DNA of 10,864 bases. Source: Deltaproteobacteria bacterium. Lineage in GTDB: Bacteria > Desulfobacterota > Syntrophia > Syntrophales > UBA2192. This document shows positions 6,477 through 10,864 of the stretch, in pieces. The stretch is from positions 1 to 10,864 of the forward strand of contig JAPLJU010000016.1 in assembly GCA_026388445.1 (NCBI GenBank), read 5' to 3'. The position numbers were made by a program, and so were the translations under genes. The notes under the pieces are model-generated. The model did not search any database. It saw only the letters and a program-made list of their open reading frames with translations, and had not been told where the DNA came from. Each line of letters opens with the position of its first letter. Position 1 is the stretch's first letter.

Positions 6477-7169
6477 TTATCCGCTGAGTGAAGCGATCTT
6501 TCGCTTGATGAAGGCCGCCATCGAGGGATCGCTGATTTTCTCGAGAGCCTGCTGGTAGAGTTCCAGCGCCTTCTTCGGATCTTTCATCTCTTCATAGATA
6601 CGGGCCATATTGCCGTAGCTGACCCCCGTTAGAAGCCCCCCGGCATCTTTTTGGGCGGCCTTTTCGAATGCCACGAGGGCCTTCTCGTACTCCTGTTTCG
6701 CTTCATGACAATAACCCAGACCCGTGTAGGCGAAGGGAATCAGCACATGCTTCCGGGTCGCTTTATCCAGAAAGGCCTCAAAGGACGACTGCGATTGATC
6801 GTAGTCGGCGATCCGGTAGTAAAGGTTCCCCAGCATATAATGGGCGTTGTCCGCAGCAAGGCTCCTCGGGTGGGTTCGGATCACCTCCTCGTAGGCCGCC
6901 AGAACCGGGGTGAGAGAGTCCTTACTGCTGTCAAGAGCGGTCGTTGAGTACTGGAGCTCATAGGCTTTCAGGTACAGTTTCTCCGCCTGCTGTTCCACAT
7001 GGCGCGAGTAGAAAAACACACCCGTTGCAAGAACCAGGAGGCCGGCGAGAACGCTCGCGGCGATGTAAAACTTTTTCTTGTGCTCGGCGAGATACCCGTA
7101 TATCCGCTCCATGAATTCAAAAAACGGATCGGGTTTTTCAACGTCTTTTTTTGTCACTCTGGCTGACAT
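6477..7169 (-). CDS. Inner-membrane-anchored TPR protein (YfgM/SecYEG-ancillary type)
   Basis: A 230-residue bitopic protein. A charged N-terminal cytoplasmic stretch of about 33 residues is followed by one transmembrane helix (about 34-54, FYIAASVLAGLLVLATGVFF), then a periplasmic region with TPR-like repeats at about 86-100, 107-136 (YMLGNLYYRIADYDQSQSSF), 144-174 (GLGYCHEAKQEYEKALVAFE) and 184-213 (GNMARIYEEMKDPKKALELY). This architecture (short tail, one helix, periplasmic TPRs, about 200-230 residues) matches the YfgM family, which docks at the SecYEG translocon with PpiD and helps periplasmic chaperoning. Sequence similarity is at the level of architecture, so the name is a type rather than proven orthology. 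ATG 7169 has a good ribosome site (GGGGTGAT, close to the extended consensus, about 4 bases before it). It lies 51 bases after ybgC and just before iorA, a pairing with no obvious metabolic logic. Confidence 0.82.
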   Translation of the reverse strand: MSARVTKKDVEKPDPFFEFMERIYGYLAEHKKKFYIAASVLAGLLVLATGVFFYSRHVEQQAEKLYLKAYELQYSTTALDSSKDSLTPVLAAYEEVIRTHPRSLAADNAHYMLGNLYYRIADYDQSQSSFEAFLDKATRKHVLIPFAYTGLGYCHEAKQEYEKALVAFEKAAQKDAGGLLTGVSYGNMARIYEEMKDPKKALELYQQALEKISDPSMAAFIKRKIASLSG

Positions 7170-7220
7170 GTCATCACCCCAAAAAATGAAATGGAAACGT
7201 CCTTTTTTTGTCGTCTGGAT

Positions 7221-7643
7221 TTAAGACTTCGGCTGAGAGGACAGAATGGTGTTTATCTTATCTGCGATAGCCCGGGGCGGCCGGACGATCTTTCCTTCCC
7301 TGTTGAGAAAGGCGTGAATCGTGGAGCCCTCGACCAGACAGCTCTCTCTTTTTTCATCCCATATCTCGTAATCGAACTTGATGCTGGCCCTCCTGAAGTA
7401 GTTGATTCTTGCCTCTATCCGGATGACGTCGTCGTATCTCGCCGGTTTCAGGTAATGGCAGTGCAGCTCCGTCAGCGGCAGATAAAAGCCTTCCGATTCG
7501 AGTTCACGGTACACGATGCCCATCTCCCGTAGGAGTTCCGTCCTGCCGATCTCAAACCACCGGATGTAGTTCGTGTGATAGGCAATGCCCATGGCGTCGG
7601 TATCTGCATAGATAACCCGGATCTTAACGGCGTTTGCTGTCAA
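7221..7643 (-). CDS. ybgC: YbgC/FadM family acyl-CoA thioesterase (hotdog fold)
   Basis: A 140-residue single hotdog-domain thioesterase, hydrolysing acyl-CoA to acid and CoA in the cytoplasm or at the inner membrane. The family signature is YADTDAMGIAYHTNYIRWFE (residues 12-31 from the start used here), with the catalytic Asp at 16 and HTNY at 23-26. GRTELLREMG follows, then HYLKPARYDDVIRIE, the region that lines the acyl/CoA pocket. I chose a TTG start at 7643: GGAGAAGG (7655-7648) lies four bases upstream, and the protein then begins just before the family's usual first strand (KIRVIY). The ATG at 7673 has no ribosome site and would increase the overlap with the upstream ApgM-like gene from 20 to 50 bases. 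In enterobacteria ybgC heads the tol-pal operon. Here no tolQRA genes follow, but TPR and envelope proteins do. Substrate chain length cannot be inferred. Confidence 0.9.
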   Translation of the reverse strand: MTANAVKIRVIYADTDAMGIAYHTNYIRWFEIGRTELLREMGIVYRELESEGFYLPLTELHCHYLKPARYDDVIRIEARINYFRRASIKFDYEIWDEKRESCLVEGSTIHAFLNREGKIVRPPRAIADKINTILSSQPKS

Positions 7644-8853
7644 CGAACCTTCTCCAGTCCTTGATGAAGGCATCCATCAAAGTGTATCCGGGTGCGATCA
7701 GGATTCCATTCCTCTTTGCGCAGGTCTCGCCGAAGACCGGGCAGTTTTCGAGGTTTTCTTCCTTCACCGAAGAGAAGACCACAAAGGGACTGGGCTCCGC
7801 CACGTGAGTCCGGTGACTGATCGGCGTCGGGTGATCGCTCAGGACGAGGATCCGGAAATCGCGCAGCGTGTCGATTTTGCCGAGGACGGTCCCCACGACC
7901 TTCTCGTCGAAATCCTCGATGGCCTTCACCTTCCCTTCGATGTTCCCCTCGTGTCCCATTTCATCGGGGGCTTCCACGTGGACGAAGGCGAGGTCCCGGT
8001 CCCGCAGGGCCGAAAGCGCACCCTTTGCCTTGCCCACGTAATTCGTGTCGGTGTATCCCGTGGCCCCCTGGATGCGGATGACCTCCAGACCGGCGCAGAC
8101 GGCAATACCGTTCAGGAGATCGACGGCCGAGATCATGGCACCCCGGATCCCGTATTTTTCAGCAAGGGTCTGAAAAGCCGGCGCCCCGCCCTGTCCCCAG
8201 AGCCAGATCGAATTGGCGGGTTTCAGGAATCGCCCGGCTCGATCCCGGTTCACGGGATGATCCTTCAGGACGTTTCGGGACTTCATCATGAGGTCGAGGA
8301 CGGGGGCGGACCCGTCGCCTGCGGGGAGATGATCTGCGATTTCCTGCCCGGTGATGTCATGGGGGGGTGTGGTCTTCACCGAAGCCGGGCCGCCCTTCCA
8401 AACGCAGAGGTGCCTGTAACCCACGCCGGGATAGAACTGGATGACCTCCGATCCGAGGGCCCTGTTCAGGTCGATGATGATCTTCCGGGCCTCCCCGGAG
8501 GAGATGTGTCCGGCGGTGAAATCGACCATCCGTTCTTTTCCGTCCAGGCCCAGGCTGACGAGGTTACACCGGAAGGCCACGTCGCCGGGCTGAAGCTTGA
8601 TGCCCATACTGGCCGCTTCCAGGGGTCCGCGCCCGGTGTAATAACGCTTCGGATCGTATCCCAGAACGGTGAGGTTCGCCACATCGCTTCCCGGCTGAAA
8701 ACCGCTCGGGATGGTTTCCACCAGCCCGGTGGTGCCGGACCGGGAGAGCCTATCCATGTTCGGTGTCCTGGCGTATTCCAGGGGTGTTTTTCCCCCGAGT
8801 TTTTCGATGGGGTGATCGGCCATGCCGTCTCCCAATAAAATGATATATTTCAT
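7624..8853 (-). CDS. apgM: ApgM-family protein: 2,3-bisphosphoglycerate-independent phosphoglycerate mutase or proposed homoserine kinase
   Basis: A 409-residue member of the archaeal-type cofactor-independent phosphoglycerate mutase family (alkaline phosphatase superfamily, two-metal enzyme). Active-site features seen: GDGMAD (8-13, metal Asp 9), PGSDVANL (54-61, nucleophile Ser 56), GRGPLEAAS (74-82), DFTAGHISS (111-119), NGIAVCAGLEVIRIQGATGY (split 248-267), EAPDEMGHEGN (294-304) and SDHPTPISHRTH (339-350, metal ligands). Nothing essential appears lost. Two roles are possible. One is glycolytic mutase (3-phosphoglycerate to 2-phosphoglycerate). The other is homoserine kinase, as proposed for a subfamily (TIGR02535) found beside threonine genes in bacteria that lack thrB. 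The start overlaps the stop of hom by four bases (ATGA), which is tight translational coupling and favours the threonine-pathway reading. The specific subfamily cannot be proved by eye. Confidence 0.9.
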   Translation of the reverse strand: MKYIILLGDGMADHPIEKLGGKTPLEYARTPNMDRLSRSGTTGLVETIPSGFQPGSDVANLTVLGYDPKRYYTGRGPLEAASMGIKLQPGDVAFRCNLVSLGLDGKERMVDFTAGHISSGEARKIIIDLNRALGSEVIQFYPGVGYRHLCVWKGGPASVKTTPPHDITGQEIADHLPAGDGSAPVLDLMMKSRNVLKDHPVNRDRAGRFLKPANSIWLWGQGGAPAFQTLAEKYGIRGAMISAVDLLNGIAVCAGLEVIRIQGATGYTDTNYVGKAKGALSALRDRDLAFVHVEAPDEMGHEGNIEGKVKAIEDFDEKVVGTVLGKIDTLRDFRILVLSDHPTPISHRTHVAEPSPFVVFSSVKEENLENCPVFGETCAKRNGILIAPGYTLMDAFIKDWRRFVDSKRR

Positions 8854-10169
8854 TGCAGACTCTCATCCTCGACTCGAATCCGGACGGTCTTTCGTCGGAC
8901 CACGTCCAGTCGATCGATTTCTCTCAGGGCCGCCTGGACATCCCGTTCCATCGACCGGTGCGTTGTCATGACGACGGGCACCGCACCGGCGCTGTCCGCT
9001 GTCCGGCCTTTCTGTATAACGGCCGCAATGCTGATGTTGTGCTGGCCCAGGATCCCCGAGACCTTCGAGAGGACCCCCGGCCGGTCGACGGCGGAAAAGC
9101 GGAAATAGTAACCGGTGCTGATGTCCTCCATGGGCATCAGTTGGATGTTTTCGATGGCCCGCTCCTGGATGGATCGGGGAGGAACGCGTCTTGAGATCTT
9201 CTTGAGCATATCCCTGGAGATATCCACCAGGTCACTGATGACCGCGCTGGCCGTCGGCATCATGCCGGAGCCCTGCCCGTAAAGGAATACGGAATCGGAG
9301 GCATCGCCGATTACGTGAAAGGCGTTGAAATTTCCGTTGACACTGGCGAGCAGGTGGCCGAAAGGAATCATCGTCGGATGGATTCTGGCCTCGATTCGGT
9401 CCTCCCGCTGAATGGCGATGGCCAGGAGCTTGATCCGGTAGCCCAGTTCCTTGGCGTACTCGATGTCCATCTGGCTGATCTCCGTGATGCCCTCACGATA
9501 GATGTCTTCCAGGTTGACCTTCTTCCCGTAGGAAAGCGACAGAAGGATCGTCAGTTTGTGGGCCGTGTCGATGCCCTCGATGTCGAAGGTAGGGTCGGCT
9601 TCGGCGAACCCCAAGGCCTGAGCCTCCTTGAGGACCGTTTTGAAGCTTTTCCCTTCATCGGTCATTTTGCTCAGGATATAGTTGGTCGTGCCGTTCATAA
9701 TCCCGAAGACGGACCGGATGCGGTTACCCACCAGGCTTTCCTTGATGGTCTTGATGATGGGGATCGTTCCTCCCACACTGGCCTCGAAGCCGATATCCAC
9801 CCCCTCCTCCTCGGCCACGCGGAAGATTTCGTTTCCATAAGTGGCCAGGAGCGCCTTGTTGGCCGTGATCACGTGCTTCTTGTTCCGCATGGCCTTCAGA
9901 ACGAAGGATCGTGCGGGCTCATAACCGCCGATGAGTTCAATAACAACGGAGATTTCGGGGTCTTCAAGGATCTTGTTCGCATCCCTGATGAGAATGCCCT
10001 TTTCGACCGTCACAGGCCTCGGGGTCGTCGTGTCGATATCCGCAATCTTTTTTAGAACGATTCGCGCGCCGAGGCGCTTCTCGATCAGGTGGCCGTTCTG
10101 CTGAAGGAGCCTCGCGACACCTGTCCCGATGGTTCCAAAACCGATCAGGCCGACATATATGTTTTTCAT
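8850..10169 (-). CDS. hom: Homoserine dehydrogenase with C-terminal ACT domain
   Basis: A 439-residue cytoplasmic enzyme reducing aspartate 4-semialdehyde to homoserine with NAD(P)H, the branch step toward threonine and methionine. Features from ATG 10169: dinucleotide loop GLIGFGTIGTGV (7-18), ITANKALL (101-108, catalytic Lys about 105), ASVGGTIPII (130-139), GIMNGTTNYIL (156-166) and EADPTFDIEGIDTAHKL (190-206, substrate binding). A C-terminal ACT domain begins at about 353 (YFRFSAVDRPGVLSKVSGI), which in this family usually mediates feedback inhibition by threonine. It is monofunctional, with no aspartokinase domain. An upstream in-frame GTG at 10184 would add five residues (MGSRA) but has no ribosome site, and the MKNIYVGLIG start is typical. 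The ribosome site before ATG 10169 is weak (AAGAG). It is probably the first gene after the promoter in the recG-hom gap. Threonine synthase is not in the window. Confidence 0.96.
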   Translation of the reverse strand: MKNIYVGLIGFGTIGTGVARLLQQNGHLIEKRLGARIVLKKIADIDTTTPRPVTVEKGILIRDANKILEDPEISVVIELIGGYEPARSFVLKAMRNKKHVITANKALLATYGNEIFRVAEEEGVDIGFEASVGGTIPIIKTIKESLVGNRIRSVFGIMNGTTNYILSKMTDEGKSFKTVLKEAQALGFAEADPTFDIEGIDTAHKLTILLSLSYGKKVNLEDIYREGITEISQMDIEYAKELGYRIKLLAIAIQREDRIEARIHPTMIPFGHLLASVNGNFNAFHVIGDASDSVFLYGQGSGMMPTASAVISDLVDISRDMLKKISRRVPPRSIQERAIENIQLMPMEDISTGYYFRFSAVDRPGVLSKVSGILGQHNISIAAVIQKGRTADSAGAVPVVMTTHRSMERDVQAALREIDRLDVVRRKTVRIRVEDESLQ

Positions 10170-10197
10170 CGCTCTTGACCCCACGGTGTTTTTTTGA

Positions 10198-10242
10198 AAG
10201 CCCTCGAGACGGCGATTTCACGCCGGGGCTTCGCTTGGGCTT
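10198..10242 (-). promoter_or_regulatory. Leader hairpin before hom with two alternative pairings
   Basis: On the + strand AAGCCC (10198-10203) pairs with GGGCTT at 10226-10231, enclosing an inner CGGCG-ATTTCA-CGCCG stem (10210-10225). A second GGGCTT at 10237-10242 could pair with the same AAGCCC instead. In the - strand transcript this lies in the hom leader, about 30-70 bases before the ATG. After the stem the - strand reads TTTCAAAAAAAC, with no T-run, so it is not an intrinsic terminator for recG. I find no short leader peptide rich in Thr or Ile codons, so it is not a classical threonine attenuator. Structural role is inference. Confidence 0.35.
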
Positions 10243-10257
10243 AAAAATGAATTTGAG

Positions 10258-10286
10258 TTTTTACAATAATTTAAGCAACTTGTCAA
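10258..10286 (-). promoter_or_regulatory. Predicted sigma-70 type promoter for hom and downstream genes
   Basis: On the - strand: TTGACA (10286-10281, perfect -35), a 17-base spacer, then TAAAAA (10263-10258, four of six matches to TATAAT, with both leading bases correct). Transcription would begin near 10250, leaving a leader of about 80 bases before ATG 10169. It sits in the only AT-rich non-coding gap of the right half, just after the recG stop, which is where an operon promoter would be expected. Confidence 0.6.
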
Positions 10287-10303
10287 AAAGTATTTCGGGA
10301 ACC

Positions 10304-10864
10304 TCAGCCTGTCCGGGCAAGATCCAGCCGGCCCTCCCATCGGTGAAGGAGCACCTCTTTCAAAAGCCCGTGTTCGGGCTTCTCCAGAAAAGCGTCTCCT
10401 TCGACGAGCCGAAAAGCCTCCTGCCGCGCTTCGTTTAATATTCTGCCGTCACGAAGGATATTGGCAACCCTGAAATCCGGCAGCCCCGACTGTCGCGTGC
10501 CGAGAAACTCCCCGGGCCCCCGGATGGCCAGATCTTCCTCCGCGATCCTAAACCCGTCCGTGGTTTCTACCATGACACGGAGCCGCCTCGTTGAGAGGTC
10601 CGACAGGGGGGGGCCGGACATCAGGACACAGTAAGAGGGAATGTCCCCACGCCCTACCCTTCCCCTGAGCTGGTGGAGCTGGGCGAGCCCGAACCGGTCG
10701 GCGTCCTCCACGACCATCATCGTGGCCGCCGCCACGTCCACGCCGACCTCGATGACCGTCGTGGCAACGAGAACGTCGATCTGCCCGCTCCGAAACTCGC
10801 GCATCACCCGTGTCTTCTCGGCGCCGGGCATACGACCGGTCAGCAACCCGACGCTCAGCTCGCT
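10304..10864 (-). CDS. recG: ATP-dependent DNA helicase RecG, C-terminal part, 5' end cut by window
   Basis: The last 186 or so residues of RecG, the superfamily 2 helicase that reverses stalled forks and branch-migrates Holliday junctions. The frame is open to the window edge, so the gene continues beyond 10864; a TTG at 10846 is internal and not a start. Seen here: GRMPGAEKTRVMREFRSG (motif IV-V region), ATTVIEVGVDV (motif V), DADRFGLAQLHQLRGRVGRG (motif VI with the arginine finger QxxGRxGR pattern). Next comes SYCVLM, then LRVMVETTDGFRIAEEDLAIRGPGEFLGTRQSGLPDFRVAN (in pieces), the RecG C-terminal wedge-contacting hairpin region that separates RecG from the similar Mfd. It ends in TGA at 10304. 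Downstream on the - strand is the hom promoter region, with no clear terminator between them, so readthrough into hom is possible. Confidence 0.96.
   Translation of the reverse strand, partial: SELSVGLLTGRMPGAEKTRVMREFRSGQIDVLVATTVIEVGVDVAAATMMVVEDADRFGLAQLHQLRGRVGRGDIPSYCVLMSGPPLSDLSTRRLRVMVETTDGFRIAEEDLAIRGPGEFLGTRQSGLPDFRVANILRDGRILNEARQEAFRLVEGDAFLEKPEHGLLKEVLLHRWEGRLDLARTG

Noticed and set aside
7804..8838. 344-codon open frame on the + strand opposite the ApgM-like gene
   Set aside because: Complete antisense overlap with a well-conserved enzyme, no recognisable motif and no ribosome site pattern of its own, so it is a shadow frame.
9315..10055. 246-codon open frame on the + strand opposite hom
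   Set aside because: Antisense to the conserved catalytic domain of homoserine dehydrogenase, with low-complexity D/G/V/L composition and no family match that I recognise.
10170..10184. GTG start of hom at 10184
   Set aside because: No ribosome site precedes it, and it adds only MGSRA before the typical MKNIYVGLIGFGTIG start.
10170..10257. Threonine attenuator leader peptide before hom
   Set aside because: The only open frame in the leader (GTG near 10221) reads KSPSRGLSKKHRG and has no run of Thr or Ile codons, and the hairpin lacks a T-run.
1..10864. Mobile element, CRISPR array, phage or toxin-antitoxin content
   Set aside because: No transposase, integrase, regularly spaced repeats, long terminal inverted repeats or small paired toxin-like frames were seen; the genes are chromosomal housekeeping or metabolic types.

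Overview
The window is a dense stretch of bacterial chromosome carrying twelve protein genes, two of them cut by the window edges. It has no tRNA, rRNA, CRISPR array or insertion sequence that I can see. The mix suggests an anaerobic Gram-negative bacterium of the Desulfobacterota (former Deltaproteobacteria), possibly near the Syntrophales. The reasons are an indolepyruvate:ferredoxin oxidoreductase (IorAB), a UPF0280/COG2122 protein of the kind common in anaerobes, a phosphoglycerate-mutase-like protein next to homoserine dehydrogenase, and envelope TPR proteins with a YidD variant. The taxonomic call is inference from gene content only.

Layout. Two genes lie on the + strand at the left: the 3' end of dnaE (DNA polymerase III alpha, 2-814) and a UPF0280 gene (831-1589). 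They converge on a ten-gene run that is entirely on the - strand. In transcription order this run is recG (3' end, 10864-10304), hom (10169-8850), an ApgM-family protein (8853-7624), ybgC thioesterase (7643-7221), a membrane-anchored TPR protein of YfgM type (7169-6477), iorA (6456-4666), iorB (4669-4085), an exported TPR/membrane protein (4066-3152), a yidD variant (3152-2733) and a DnaJ/CbpA-type co-chaperone (2691-1723). Four junctions overlap: hom/apgM by 4 bases, apgM/ybgC by 20, iorA/iorB by 4 and TPR/yidD by 1. Most other gaps are 10-50 bases, so much of the run is probably co-transcribed. The clearest promoter-like sequence is in the recG-hom gap (TTGACA, 17 bases, TAAAAA), followed by a leader hairpin with two alternative pairings.

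Function. Three themes share the run. Amino-acid metabolism is represented by hom, its ApgM-like partner (a plausible stand-in for homoserine kinase) and IorAB for aromatic 2-oxo acids. Envelope biogenesis and proteostasis is represented by the YfgM-like TPR protein, the exported TPR protein, YidD and the DnaJ-type protein, with YbgC a membrane-linked thioesterase. DNA maintenance is represented by recG, and by dnaE on the other strand. The genes look intact, with no internal stops or frameshifts. Several long ORFs on the + strand opposite iorA, apgM and hom are antisense shadows of these GC-rich genes. I did not find a clearly new multi-gene system. The most interesting points are the hom/ApgM pair, the signal-peptide-bearing YidD variant with its TPR partner, and the UPF0280 gene.
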